A stretch of DNA of 64,000 nt from Mastigias papua. Taxonomy: Eukaryota > Cnidaria > Scyphozoa > Rhizostomeae > Mastigiidae. The stretch covers positions 6,348,644-6,412,643 of the forward strand of contig OZ025270.1 of assembly GCA_964019165.1 (NCBI GenBank), in the 5' to 3' direction. Positions 13,301-26,192 of this stretch are shown piece after piece. The notes beneath the pieces were generated by a model. The model worked only from the letters and a program-made list of their open reading frames with translations, had not been told where the DNA came from and did no database searches. The position numbers and the translations under genes are program-made. How positions within the stretch are numbered: position 1 is the stretch's first letter; each line of letters opens with the position of its first letter.

Positions 13301-16300
13301 AAAAGTTTTGAATGAGAAGGAGGGGCCGTAACTTCCTCGTAGAATCCTCTAGATTCCTTCGCTGCAGATTGTGGGTGTACCGCCATCTTTGGTTTACATG
13401 TCCAACTAAGTGCGCATGCGCATATCTTTACGTTTGATTTTTGCGAGATGTTACAAATCCTATACGCATCTTTTCTCTTGTTCACGAACTCAAATCGCCC
13501 TCAATCTCATCATCTAAATTCAATTCTTCTTTCACTCACATCTGATAACAATACCTTTCTACGATTAGAGTGAAACATATTATTGTGAAACAAAACGTAA
13601 TATGCGAGTACTGTTACGTCTTTTATGGCAGGGCAGATCCGTTCAGATTCTGGGTTCTTTTTCTGCTCCTACGTACATTATAAGACCGCTCTCTATTTGT
13701 TTAAATGCATCTTGGACACCGTCGTAAATCTCCCAAATCAGTTCAGAACATAAATGTAGCTGTTTTGATGTTATACGTATGCTACAAAAAACAACCTAAA
13801 AAATCCCCTTATCCTGTTCATAGAATAAACTTGGATATGCTAGAGGACCTGTCTATCAACTAGTGGCGGGCATGCCACTACAGGCGCACTCGGTAACGCG
13901 GAGTGGCGCTCTGCAAGTGCACATTGTAACTATATTCTAGCTTGTATACATTAAATACATAATTCTCTATAACTGTACTACCATGCTACAATTTTCCCCA
14001 ACTACCGAGGCGGAGGCATGTAGGGAAACAGGTTTCTTTTCGCTTCATTTTACCCTTATGCTCAAAGGGATTTCATTCCAGATTCTAAGAGCTGAGTAGG
14101 AAAATCCATTCTTGGTATACTCTAGATTATACTTAGGAATCTGGATATTTCTGCAGAATGGTGTATTTTACCTGGAGTAGTAGGATCTTAGATGGAATTT
14201 GTTCCATAGATTATCTGAACAGGGCCTGCTAAAGATCCTACCAACCATAACAGCACGGTCAAATGTAATAAGTTGTTTAACTGTTAAGATATTTTGTGTC
14301 CAGTTGTCTTTTGCCCTGGACGCATTTTTATTTTTTTAGTAAGTAATGTCAGGTAAAGACCAATGGAGCCTATAACAAAGCCCTGACAAAGGAAGAAAGA
14401 GAAAGGAAAGTTAAGTAGATAGGGAGATGAGATCCAGTTTGTTGATGTTAGATTTGAAGTAAGATACGTTGTAGGGTTCAAGAATCATAGAAATGGCTCT
14501 GTGTTGGCGACGTTGAAGGGATTCTAATTTTGAGCCTGATAGAGACTACCCCAAACTACATCAGCATACCTTGAAGACTGCTCAATGAAGACTGAGGGAG
14601 AATGTTTTTCAGCCTTTTCAGAGATTAAATTTAATTTGAATCATTCAGTCTCAATGGTTCATGTAATTCGACTTGATTTGTTTTGAGGATGTTCACGTAT
14701 CAGGTATCCTGCCTTTTCTTGGGGGGGGGGGGTTGGCACTGACTTCATTTATCCGCATCCATGTAGAGATATTGGTTAATTCCATACCGGTGTTTTGGAT
14801 TAGATCTTCGACATTAGTAGATACTACGGTAATATGAGTATAATCGGCGTAGAGACATGCCTTAGAGTCTATCAGGCATTTTTCAAAATTGTTCAAGTAT
14901 TTTACAAAGAGAAGAGTTGTATCTATTAACTGTGGTGCTTCTTTCTTGCTCACGTTTCAAAAGTGGTATTTAAAAAAATAGTTTTCTTTCAGGGGAGCTA
15001 AACTATGGAATAGCCTTCCTGCTGAGTCTAAGTCGGCATCCTCCCTGGGTGGTTGCAAAAAATCAATACAGGGTTGACTATTTCCTTAACTTTTTTTGGA
15101 GGGCCCCTTGAAAAACAACTTCCGTTGAAGGGTAACCCTCCCTAAACAAATCAAATATTAAATATATATAAGACCTGTGATAGAGCTATACATATGTTCC
15201 GCTGCTGGATGAGTATTCAAACACCTAATCCCATTCCACATCTTGAGTATCTAACTGATAACATGGAGAATCTCTATTGTTCCCCTGTTCAATAAAGTAT
15301 CCATAATCTATATATAGTTCAACGCTAGAGCATAGTTGACTGGTGGAAGCACGTAAGAAATAATGGCTGTTAGGAAAAAATTGACTATTTTACTCCACAA
15401 AACGGATGACTCAGGACATGTGTTTCATCCGTCAGAAATTTTCCAAAGTACGGAATCGTGTGTGGTACAAATGTTTGCAATTTTGAGGACTACCGACAAC
15501 GATAGCTTTCGTTGCAAGTAAATACCCTTACATACCAAAAAGAAATTCCTTAATCCAACTATGATGAACATGATCATATTCGACGCCTTTGCAATCCTAT
15601 ACTTCCTTAATTATAAATATCAGTTACTGCACTTATGGTAAGATCAACTACTCTCAAATTTCAATACTCGAGGTGCCATGCTAACGACCCAATGAGTCTT
15701 TAAGATGAGAAGTCCAAAGAGGAAATGAAGCGAAAGAACATAAAATTATATCTTTAATTGAAGATTACTTACGTCCTGAGCATGCTTTAGCTCGTCTTTT
15801 GCGTTATCCAAAAAGTATTTGCTGAAATGTGGTAGGCTGTAGCTCTCATGTGCAAAATAATATCCCTGCCAAAAAAGCGTACTGTAAGCGAGCAAGTATA
15901 ATACATTGTGTATAATGACGTAAATCCTGTCCAGAATTCTGAAATATTCCAGAAATGGGTTGGGATGCAAAGTACTTAAATGCACATAAATGTCAAGCAG
16001 GCAATGTACTATCTTTTAAATATATCTCATGGATCCTACAACCGGCGGAATTTAGGGGGAGCCATGAGATAAATGCCCCGAGGTAAATTAGTCGGCAATT
16101 TCCTATATTGTGAAACGACTACATGAACCAAACTGTGGATAGCTGACAAACCTACAGTAATTTCTCTTTTAAGTCCCCTCTCAGTCAAGCTCCCCTCTCA
16201 GTCAAGCCCCCCTCTCCAATAAGCCCCTCAAAAATGTGAGTACTGCCAAGCATAAGTTATGCTCATAGCAAGCATAAACTTTGTAGTATTGATGATGTTC

Positions 16301-18664
16301 ATTAGTACGGCAACAATACAAATAAAAATCAAGCTCAAACGTCTATGTGCTGCAAACAGAAATGATAATAACTTATAAAGATGACAATGCTATTGGTAAA
16401 GATTCCGAAATATACATATTAGATCACCATAGAGAATCTGTTCATAGTTCAAACATTTATTAAGCCCCCTCTCCAATAAGCCCCCCCCTATAAAGTACTT
16501 GAAAACAACAAGCCCCTGGGGGACTTAATAGAGAATCTACGGTATGGTAATGAAGTCAGCAAATTTACTACTGATATTCCCACCTAAAAATTTGCAAAAG
16601 TCCGCCACTGAATCCTACGCAAAGGTATGGACAAGACTTTTTGATGCTACAGTGAAGCAACTCTTGATACCTAGTTAGCAATCAGTCTCAATCCCATGAG
16701 TACATCTGAGTATACATGAACGTGTGCAGAAAGGCGTGAGTGACAAGTGGTAAACTGATTAAGCAAGCAGGGTCCAAATCAAAGATAATCAATTAATTGC
16801 TTCTTTCGATCAATTACCGATCAAGTCCCACTGTCTTTGTCAAGTAGCATGTAGGTTGAACATCACGAAAAATAAGCTAATGATTCAGACAAAAGAAAAA
16901 GCTGTAGACACCACACCGACCTTAGATCTCAATGAATAAAGGCACACGACTGAGAAACTAGTGCCATGAAATTCTTCCGAAAAAACTTATACAATCGCGC
17001 CAAAGAAGCTATACGAGCTGTCCGGTGTGCTGTACTACAACAATGCATAATTGCAACCATACAAGAAACAGCGCTTTTCAGGTTTACGCAGATATGTGTG
17101 AATTCATCACAACATTCCTGTACTTTATGCTGAAATTTAAGCTTACTGCAATCATTATATTATAGATATAGAATGTCTATATGTTTTGCAAAAAACAGTG
17201 CTATTAAAAGATAAAACAGAGAAATACCAAGTTCAGATATTCGTAAAAGACTTCCAGTTCAAAGTTGATCTGTGCATTGATTTCTTTTTCTAAAGGGCAT
17301 TTCTTGCTTTCCAATCCTTTGTTGTTGACGTTGAAGCGGTTTTCATCACAGTGAACTGCAGACGAAATTTCTTCTGTAAAAAAGGAAATCAAAGGGTTTG
17401 AAAGCTTTATTAACCGCCACTAGATGCATCTCTCTTAAAAACAGCTTTCTGAAAAGCTTCCGTATGGACATATCTAAATCGCCGTCAACAGATTTAATGG
17501 TTTAACAGGACAAAACTTTGAAAGACGATATCTCGGTCCACCATAATTGCACAAGGAATTAGACCAATAGATGAAGTCAGTCCTTCAGTTCGAATGTACA
17601 ACATCTATTGCGTAATAAAAGCTCAACTATGCTCTGAGGGATTCATAGGGAATAAATAGAGGACTTGACACAGCCTTCGCCGTAGTCATGCCATCTACTC
17701 TAGAGCCCCCTCACGATTATAATAGTAGGTACAAGTGAACCTTTACTTCATATGTCACACTTCATGTACTAAAATAATCTGATCATGCTAATAGTTCACA
17801 GGAGATTTCAAACATACAATAGACCATAAATCCTCGAAATGCCCCCCTTAGAAAACGCCCTTCCCTCCCCATCCAATAAGTCCCGTGATAGAACAAGATC
17901 AACAAGTTGGCATAAACCGAAGCTTACATTTAGCCTGTTCTTTCTACGTAATAAATACAAGTTTCGAAGATATGGTTTATGAGTGGCATTTATCACAAAA
18001 CTTTTAAGCCCCCCTTGAATAAGTCCTCCTATCGAAAAAGCCATTACCCAAAAATATAAAATTAAATAAGCTCGCAGGGGGATAATTCGAAGATTTACGG
18101 TAGGTATAAGTGATGTGACTTAAAGAACTTCAATCTCGTTAGATCATCCTCATTGAATTGTTCAAGAAAATTCTAATTTGACAGCGTTACTACAATGTTA
18201 CAATTCTAAATGGTAATGAAAATCTTAGTTATGAATCACATCAAATAATAAATCAGAAGTTACCTGTTAAATGTGCATTGCATTGCTACAAAATGAATTT
18301 AGCAACGTCAGTAAGAACAGTTTCAGTGCCCTACTCATAAATGTCAAAGCCTGACTGACAAAATGACAGCTGATTGAAGCAGAGACATCAAATTGGTAAT
18401 ATTCTGTGGTACTATGTTAGACCACTTTTCAAACAACCCCGTTTACTATGACCCCCCGCTGACTCGGGGCATAAGAGTAGGAAAAGGCAAAAACGAAACA
18501 TTATTGTATTGATATATTACGTATGATTGTTACTCTCCTCATTCTTCAAAATTCGACGATATAATCGACCTTGATTAAACCGAACAGACAAAAGAACTGC
18601 TCTAGAAGATACGTACCATGGCAACAATTGCTAGGGCAAACATTAGAACAATAAATCCACTCAT
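7363..18664 (-). CDS. Secreted ferritin, heavy-chain (ferroxidase) type
   Basis: Ferritin stores iron by oxidising Fe(II) inside a 24-subunit shell. Seven exons on the minus strand join in phase: 18664-18617, 18285-18264 (22-nt microexon), 17373-17228, 15865-15773, 10335-10279, 9676-9554 and 7551-7363 (stop), giving 225 residues. Residues 1 to about 20 are a hydrophobic signal peptide (MSGFIVLMFALAIVAM, then QCNA, a plausible cleavage site), so it probably enters the secretory pathway. By alignment to human heavy-chain ferritin from memory, the ferroxidase ligands are E62 and Y69 (in QINFELEVFYEY), E97 and H100 (KDELKHA), E142 (KLELHV) and Q176 (ETSFVTEQ). The neighbouring Glu is Asp96. Helix E and the C-terminus (KRMG onward) end at the stop. 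Extra cysteines near the mature N-terminus (C32, C49) fit a secreted form. No iron-responsive element was recognised upstream. The family call is firm; secretion rests on the first two exons. Confidence 0.9.
8751..9039. mobile_element. TTAA-flanked MITE
   Basis: A 289-bp element in the last ferritin intron. It is bounded by TTAA on both sides (8747-8750 and 9040-9043) and has imperfect terminal inverted repeats of about 33 bp: CGTACAATAGTCACCAAAAG at the left, and at the right the inverse of CCTGCAATAGTCGCCAAAAG. A TTAA target site suggests a piggyBac- or Kolobok-type transposase supplied elsewhere. No coding capacity. Confidence 0.75.
12930..13144 (+). other. Unassigned open frame rich in Cys/Lys, intronic
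   Basis: Within the 5.4-kb ferritin intron 4, one plus-strand frame stays open for about 70 codons and ends in TAG at 13142-13144. It reads CKRCKCPKDKKQ, then WSFCDSGQYART, then GCKAGAFFNDF. It has no ATG near the left end and no clear splice context, and I do not recognise the family. It could be an exon of a nested gene, a transposon remnant or chance. Composition looks more protein-like than the surrounding frames. Confidence 0.25.
14284..14955 (-). pseudogene. Degraded non-LTR reverse transcriptase fragment
   Basis: The minus strand encodes the C-terminal half of a jockey/CR1-like reverse transcriptase. CLYADYTHITVVSTNVEDLI carries the catalytic block with the second Asp of YADD changed to Tyr, followed by ISTWMRINEVSANP. 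Further along, a thumb/connector-like stretch (SKLESLQRRQHRA) is interrupted by stops. A poly-G run interrupts the frame near 14720. It sits inside a ferritin intron in the same orientation as the gene. It is dead. Confidence 0.7.
14993..15065 (+). pseudogene. Fragment of LINE C-terminus, opposite orientation
   Basis: The plus strand reads RGAKLWNSLPAESKSASSLG, the typical C-terminal signature of CR1/jockey-like LINE polyproteins (consensus R-G-x-K-x-W-N-x-L-P). It abuts the minus-strand RT fragment at 14284-14955, so the two pieces come from separate insertions or a rearranged element. Confidence 0.6.
16152..16544. mobile_element. MITE, family B copy C (degraded)
   Basis: Ends are CTACAGTAATTTCTC and the inverse-type GAGAATCTACGGTA, with internal AAGCCCC/GGGGACTT blocks (AATAAGCCCC repeated several times). 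The layout matches the better-preserved copy at 63502-63797. It lies in a ferritin intron. Confidence 0.6.
17820..18102. mobile_element. MITE, family B copy B
   Basis: Left end TAGACCATAAATCCTCGAAA and right end TTCGAAGATTTACGGTA form the same terminal inverted repeat as at 63502-63797. The interior contains AATAAGTCCC and related blocks. It lies between ferritin exon 3 and the microexon. Confidence 0.65.
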
Positions 18665-18865
18665 GCTAGAAGAAAAAAATTGCTTTAGACAGAAACGATG
18701 ACAGTAATATTGTGAATGAATGAATAGTTTCTCTTGCGTGTCACTCATACAGACAAAAGCTCATATTACAAATCTATCTTATCACATGATAACGTACTTG
18801 AGGGTATGAGGCATATGAGGGCAATAGTGTGGGTGTGAGGTTAGATTTTCTCAGTCCTATACAGT

Positions 18866-19700
18866 TTGCCTAAAATGGTTAATCCACAGGTCTCGGTTTC
18901 ACAGTCTCTTCTTGCAAATCAATCATCTGAATCTGGTCTCTTTCCCGATAAACTTGATATTGCAAAAATTATCCCCTATTTACAAAAGGATTACTCCTCC
19001 ATGGTGCCAAATTCTAGGCTAATATCTCTACTCTTAATTTCCAGCAAATATTTTGAAAAGTGATGTACGAAAGACTCTATAGATTCTTAGCAATCTACGA
19101 AGTCCCTTAGGGATAATTTACCCGTTATGTAACATCCAAAACGGGGAGGGATGGTACCCTGATTTATTACGTCATTGTTTTAATCTATATGTAGGGCTAT
19201 GCTACGGAGCGTTACGAGGGGGGAAGGAGAGGCTCAAAAAAGGTAAATTTGACCTGACCCCTTATAGTATCCAGTTTGGTTTCAAAACAAGCCACTGCAC
19301 TAATTATACTCTCATAGGTTCGACTGAGATAACTAAATCAACTCGTGCTGAAAATATTTTTGTTCGTGGTATATTTGTTGATTTACCAAAGCCTTTTGAT
19401 AGTCAACGAATCAATTCCTTTGAAAAAGATGCAACATTATGGAGTAAAAAGTGAAGCTCTTCAATGGATTCACTTATAGCTCTCAAATCGAAAACAGTTT
19501 GTTTCAGTTAGTGGATACAGTTCTTCCCCAAAAGAAGTCCCGAGTGGCGTCACACTAGGATCATTTCTTGTTCCCTTGCTATTTCTGATATACATTAATG
19601 TTCTACCTCCCAATGCTATCAGAGGTCTATCATTCTTTCCTTTTGTTGATGACACCAACCATTTACTTTGAATCTAATTATATTCAGAAGTTGGTGAAGA
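18866..19700 (+). pseudogene. Degraded LINE reverse transcriptase
   Basis: Upstream of the ferritin start, the plus strand carries ordered RT blocks with frameshifts and stops. They are SGLFPDKLDIAKIIPYLQK then SRLISLLLISSKYFEK (fingers), CTNYTLIGSTEITKSTRAE then IFVDLPKPFD (motif A), PSGVTLGSFLVPLLFLIYIN (motif B region) and FFPFVDDTNHLL (motif C, YADD changed to FVDD). This is a CR1/L2/jockey-like element that has decayed. Confidence 0.75.
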
Positions 19701-22700
19701 AATCAGTAAATAACTGCCAAAGCTGAAAAAAGGCCCGATTGCAACAAATTATCTCTTAATATAAGCAAAACAAACTTTGTTATATTTCATTCTCCTAACA
19801 ATTGATATACCTTAAACATTATTATGAAATTTAGAAAAAATATTGATAAACAGAGTCAAGCAGTAGCGAGCGTCAGGGTATTCAATGTATTCACTGAATT
19901 CTATACGATTTCAGAAGAAGTAACATTTTACATGAAATCAAATTGAGTGATAGTTTCTCGTAATTTATTGTGCTGGCTATTGTGACCAAGCAAAGTATCT
20001 CTAGGGCTGATCTTGAGTTGGTTCCCAGAGGCTCTGTGAGGCAGAGAGGTGTGTGATGCTAAAGTAGAAGGTTGAATAGGAACTTCATGTTAACAGAAAT
20101 CCCTAACGAATACGAAATGAATGTCCTGAAAAGCAGTTCCACCAATCCAATTGCTCTATTTTATGAATAAATTCCTTGATAATGAGCAAAAATAAAGACA
20201 AAATATGCTGAGCAATATGCAGCGTCCACAGCCTCCTAACCGTTTCAAGAGTCTCACTTTGAAATAATTCATGACGACTTAATGCTCGGAGCGGGAGACA
20301 ACTACGAAATATTTACTACTATAAGGCATGGAATTAGCAGAATTAAATTTTCAAGTTTGCGTATCTGTTAAATAAACTATCTCAATTGGATATCTTGTAT
20401 TCTGGCCCTCCAACAACGATGAAGAGCAAGGTATGTTTACCAGTACTATTTGTTGTCAGGTCGATGATAGGCCCAGAGATCAGTGCCAACTATGCACTAT
20501 TGGATTCTCTCAGTCTTTTATGCAAGGGGCTTGTAATGTCTACTTTATATTGAATAGCGCATGAAGTTCTGGAAGAATGCATGCACTTGCCTTGAAAGTG
20601 TCAACGGCAGTCAAGCTGTTTGGCCTAGTCTGTTTTCATTTGCAGCCTTCGATTTTGCGATGTGCTTGTTTTTTATATGTGCTTATGCAGGAGCCTTCAT
20701 TTATGGTACTATATACGAACTAAAGCAGTGTGTGTATGATTAGTGCATATTGCATACTCATACTGTCTGTTTTAAGTGAAGTATGTTATGTTTTCATACT
20801 TCTTTTGAACTTTCGCGCGAAAGTCCTACGTGGCGTTGATGATGTTGCTTCCTGTTTACTAAGGTATATTCCAAACAATGTTATTTCTTACCTTGAATCC
20901 ACGCATTAGCCTCGTGGAGGCTTACTTATTTATAATGTTATGAAATGGCGACTTGTTCAAAGGGGGGGGGGTTAGGAAATTATGAGACGTATTCCACACA
21001 AGAAAATTCATTTCTTGAACTCTTTTTCTTTATAAACAACAGCTAAATGTACGTGTCAGTATATATATCACATGATCTTCATCATCTGTGATGGGAAGTT
21101 ATTCAGGGTGGGTGGGGGGGGGCGGGGGTGATATTGATACTGTAGTTCAAGTATGGGGCAGTTATAGACAAAAACAAAGTCTTAAAAAAGTTGGAAGAAC
21201 AATTGGGAACAAAGTTTTCTAGCTGTACAGGCTATGTCTCCATACTCCAACCCGTAGTTTCGTGCCCGATCTCTTATCACAGGGAAGGACTGGCTCAAAC
21301 ATTCTTTGCCGAGTACTCGTAAATTCTAAGCAAGCCAGTAAATATTTTAAAACCCTTTGAACCAATCTGACTATTACAAAATAAAACAGATAAAAACAAT
21401 AAGTTCCAATCATAGTGGATAGCAATCGGAGTTACAACTGTACACCCATGAACATTTGTTATTCACTTAAAAACCCTGTTCTTAAAAAGCTTTGCATTTT
21501 ATGCAGAAAGAGAGAACCATCGCTTACAGCTTGCATAGGTAACAAATCTACAGAGGTATTTGCCCTTTTAAAGACCCAGGGGTAACTCTTTTGTCACTAC
21601 CATACTTCATAACTTCGTTGAAGGCTTCCTCCTTGGCATTTCATAATATTTCTCTTTTTTGATAGCACAGTAAGATGATACAAGATTAGGCCCGCTGAGA
21701 GCTTGCGCATAGGTTACATGCCAAATTCTCGTATTAGGTTAAGGAAGCTCTTCCGTCTAGAAGTTGCTCTGTGGCAGTAAAAAATATTTAAACAGCAAAA
21801 TTTAAAACTTAATAACTAATAGAAAGCTTAGTATTTGCTAGAAGTGAGAATGCCCGTGAGATTGGTTTTAAGAAAGACTTTCGCTGATAAAAAGTAAACT
21901 TGTGGGAGGCTACACTTTGGTGAAGATAACACGAATCTACAGCACTTTGCGGAGGCATTGGCTTGTATGCTTTTTGGAGCACAGGGGAAATGAAAATATC
22001 AGGGCTCAAGATGACGTCATTTTTAAATTTACTGCAATCACTAAAGAGTCATTTCTTAACTTCTGCGGGCACCTCGCAGGTTCGGGGCCCAAGACAATGT
22101 ATCCCACTCTGCCCTGAATGACTTTCATAATCAGGTACCCACAGTCCTAAGGTGCTTTCAGACAAAAGTTCTATTCGAATCCGAGGGGCATGTCACGCGG
22201 AAACATTTCATTCACTTTGCAAAAAAATCTCAGAAGTCACAAAATCATAAATCAAGCACAAAAGTAACAAAAATCAATCACAAAAATTATAAAAGTCACA
22301 AAAATGAGTCACCAAAAATCACAAAAAATCACAAAAATCTCATATACTTTTCTATGAATGATACACCCCCGTCGGGACCTATACAATGTGACTCCTATAG
22401 CAAGATACCCGCTACAATGGTTTCCGCCCTACCGACGTTCAGCAGGAGTCCGGGAGGTTTTTTGCTGAGAGGGCCAAATAACTTATAACGTATTCTGTGA
22501 GAGCAGCATAATGATCATAATACTGATCATAACCAAATCCATGAATTCTTAAGTTAGGCCTACAAATTTAACGTGTAATATGTCAAAGCCTCGTGCAATC
22601 GTTCACAGTTTCGTTGACAAACGGGGTTTGTGGTCCACCACTGCTGGCGCATCTATGTTAGTACAGGGGCAAGGTGTGGGAGTGTCCGTTCAAAGAGTTA

Positions 22701-24790
22701 CTGCGCAAGCATCGCAACTCAAATTACGGCTGAAAGCAAATGTACTGAGGTAGTGTCACAAAACATTTAATCTTATCTGCAACATACGACTATTCCACCG
22801 TTCAGTATATTACACTTCCATACATCATTCACTCTAATGCAGTGGTCGCACTCTACGGAACACGTTAAGCTTCTCAGCTTTCGATATCTATAAGGGGGAA
22901 ATATGCACATTCTTTCGAGGAAGAGAAACAACAGCTGTATTTTAAGTACCTTTCATTCACAAAGAGACCTACGAGGCTTAGACCTCATCACAATTGAACC
23001 AATGTTCAATTTGTTTCTTTTCTCTTGGGCTGAGAAACACATCATATATAACCGACTGAAAATAAGTTATATCGCAGTATTTAACTGGTATTACTAGCAA
23101 TGACCAAAACACTATAAAGCAAGCGTCCTGTTGCATTCACTGGCCAGTGTATGTGTCGGTAAATAAAGCTGATATAGTACAGGACGCAGCGAATATTTCT
23201 CTATCTTACTGTAACTGTTGCAGACAAACAGTCCAGAGGAGCCTGCGGTTGGCTGATAAACAAAAGGCCACAGCTTGTTACTCACGACTTTAAGTTACGA
23301 AAATTAAAGCTCACATCAGGGGAGGGAACGCTTTTGAGCAAGTCACTTCAAGTATGCAATCAGATATCACTGCAGAAAATGTTTATTGTCATCGTATAAC
23401 GTACTGTAGCGTAGTTTATGACCAAAAGACGCTTGTAGCAATGAAACAACAAAATCGTAAGATAATGCAATTTGACATCACGTGTATTGTGCATTACATG
23501 GAATCACTTAACATTGTGAAGGGCTATAAAAACCAACTATTGACAAGCAACTCCATTGAGATTGGGGCAGGGATTGGGGTATAGACAAGTCTTGGCATAG
23601 AATAAACGCAGTATTGATCTAGTAGATAGAATATGACAAATTAGTGCAGTCTAATGTCAGCCCTGCTCTATTTAACCCCTCATTCTGCAAACATGTATAC
23701 TGAAATCGAAACAGTTGCGCACCAAACAAGATATACTGCAATCTAGGCAAGATTTGGCACCTGCCTACCGCTACATTTAAGACATACGTTACTACGCTTC
23801 CACGCATTACGGCATACATTGCGCCATAAGTGTACGGAAAAACCCGTCCTAGGCTTATAGCAGTAGAGCACGAGTTTAAATTAAACCACCATCATTGCTG
23901 TTGACATGCAGCAAATGTGTGAAATTTGAATACTTTCAAGTTACCTTTACCAGTACGATATAAATTTGTAGTATAGACAGCGTCCCTGACTTGTATTCGC
24001 TTATGTTTGCCACTACACGCACACGCAATGACTCTGCTGTAGTGTAATGGTAGTCAACTAATAGCGAACAATCTGTACGAATACATAAATTCTCTCGAGC
24101 TACTATAACTACCTGAGGTGAAATGGCAAAGATCCACAAATCAAGAGCAAGAAGAACAAATTCTGCTTACATTGCGTGCAAAGTAGAAGAGCTACTTCCC
24201 TTGATCCCTGTGAGCGTGCTGTCTGAGTGTCGACGAAGGTGTGTTATGGTCGTAATCCGGCAATTATTTGGCAAGGAACATTGAGCTGGAACAATAGTCA
24301 GCGTATCCAAAGGTCATATATGTACCGTTGGAAGCCAATGTCAGGTGACTCCTAAGCTAGGACAGGTCCGTTTACACACTTACTCTTCCATCCGGAAATA
24401 GACGTCCCCCGACTATTTGTTTTTCAAAAAATGTTACTGTCAAAATGTAAGCAAAATTCAGCATTTCAGTGTTTTACTTGTGTCTGTACCAACCTTTGTA
24501 CTACAATTTGATGATTGGAAGTCCAAGAATAAGGGACTTTTGGAGCTAGGCCTTATTTATCCAATGCATATGTTGCCCTTCTCTCCACCCCATCTATAAC
24601 AGCCCACGCCATAGACATTAATCTTGGAAATTTTCCAACCCCCCGCTTATTGCAACCCCACGCTTATTTACTTTCCAACTTTTCCTACCCCCTGTTTATT
24701 GTCCTCCCTTCTAGTCCGGACTGGAGAGTGCACTCCTGTGCCAAGCAAACTGAAGGATTTTTATGAAGGCAGATGGACAAGCATCTACGA
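19701..24790. other. Gene-free intergenic stretch
   Basis: I see no supportable gene here. There are poly-G runs (near 20963 and 21110-21130), an A-rich stretch built of variants of CACAAAAAT (about 22240-22350), and short open frames without domains. The right edge contains C-rich CTTATT motifs near 24635-24705 reminiscent of MITE family B but too degraded to place. Confidence 0.5.
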
Positions 24791-25020
24791 TAGGGGTGTC
24801 AAACTCATTTTCACCAAGGGCCACATTCGCAGTATGGTTCGCCTCAAAGGGCCAGCTGAATTGAAAATATACTTTATAATTTTTGCTAGATAACTGCTTC
24901 TCTATATATTCAGTATTCAAATCAATGGTACAATCAGAATCACACACAAGTTCTTGCGGGCCACATAAAATGACGAGGAGGGTTACATTTGGCCCGCGGG
25001 CCTTGAGTTTGACACATGTG
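24791..25020. mobile_element. hAT-type MITE with 8-bp target duplication
   Basis: The 230-bp element starts TAGGGGTGTCAAACTCA and ends with the inverted counterpart TTGAGTTTGACACATGTG. Subterminal GGGCCACAT and GGCCCGCGGGCC motifs are typical of non-autonomous hAT elements. It is flanked by ATCTACGA (24783-24790) and ATCTACGG (25021-25028), an 8-bp target-site duplication with one mismatch. It has no coding capacity. A degraded inverted copy lies at 48776-48950. Confidence 0.85.
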
Positions 25021-25204
25021 ATCTACGGCATCAACATAGCTATCTATCAAGTACCAGCACCAACCCGTGATAGGAATCAGTCGTGAACACTTGGCTTGTG
25101 GCAGTGGATATTCGTCCTGCTATGGTCCATTCCTCGTTGACAAAAAATGAGACACTTGCTTATAATTTTTTGTTGCGCTACAACACAATGACAATAGCTA
25201 TATA

Positions 25205-25348
25205 ACATAATATAATATAATATAATATAATATAATATAATATAATATAATATAATATAATATAATATAATATAATATAATATAATATAATATAATATAA
25301 TATAATATAATATAATATAATATAATATAATATAATATAATATAATAA
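25205..25348. repeat. (TATAA)n pentanucleotide microsatellite
   Basis: About 28 uninterrupted copies of a 5-bp unit (TATAA on the plus strand). Apparent open frames here are only the repeated YIIL of a three-frame translation. Confidence 0.95.
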
Positions 25349-25807
25349 TCAATTTATTTATAGTAAGCTAAATAAGAAATAGCATAAAAAAGCTAGTTAA
25401 AGCCTCTGAGTCAAAAAACAAACTTGGGCTAAGTATTGTTTACACAATCTACCGGGGACATTTTTCCTTTGCCTTTTCCAATATTCAATAAAGTTTTTGA
25501 ATAAAGGTATGCTTCTAGAATTTTTGAATTCATTTGGCACTGTATGCTATAATGAACTACCGAGAAATGCAGCGCTCTGTATATCCTAGGATACTGTTTT
25601 AACTTTATGTAAATCCAGCCGGTTCACTCGTAAATTGCACGATGTGCTTTCTCTACAAAAATGCTTTCATGAAACAAAGGTTAAGGCCTGAAATTGTCCT
25701 GTAGATTTCTGTCATTAGTAGTTGTAAATGCCAATGGTAGATTATCACTGAACTATCTTTTCGTAGCAAAGTATTGAACTCATACAATGTATCCTTATAT
25801 ATAATGT

Positions 25808-26192
25808 GCAGCTGGACACTTAGGAAACGCGAAAGAAGGAAAATTGATACTTTTGAATTATGGTGCTGGCGCAGATTGCTGAGAATACCTTGGACAGAAA
25901 GAAGAACGAATAAGTCCATTTTAGATGAAATAAGGCCAGAAACCTCTCTAGAATGCATGATTATCAAACGAGCCTGATCTTCCTTGGGCAGACAATGCGA
26001 TCTAGCGAACTAGAGAAAGATGTCATGCTAGGGAAGGTAGAGGGGACAAGAAGACGTGGCAGGCAAAGAACAAGATGGCTCGACTCATTAAAAAACATAA
26101 CTGGGATGACAATGTATGAAATAAAAGAAACAGCTATGAACAGAATAGATTGGAGAATGTTTGTTCAGAGATTCGCCAAAAGTCGACAGTGA
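25808..26192 (+). pseudogene. RTE/BovB-like LINE 3' end
   Basis: The plus strand encodes the C-terminus of an endonuclease-reverse transcriptase. It reads SWTLRKRERRKIDTFELWCW, RRLLRIPWTERRTNKSIL, then (after a frameshift near 25955-25975) MLGKVEGTRRRGRQRTRWLD and WRMFVQRFAKSRQ before a stop. This W-T-L-R-K ... F-E-L-W-C-W-R-R ... G-K-V-E-G-x-R-R-R-G-R pattern is diagnostic of RTE-clade elements. It is 5'-truncated and frameshifted. Confidence 0.85.

Noticed and set aside
18665..18865. Iron-responsive element upstream of ferritin
   Set aside because: I looked for a CAGTGN loop with flanking stem and the bulged C on the minus strand near the start and found none I could support.
20561..20743. 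Hydrophobic 60-codon frame that looks membrane-like
   Set aside because: Single short frame in an intergenic area, no neighbours, splice context or homologue; hydrophobicity follows from T-rich sequence.
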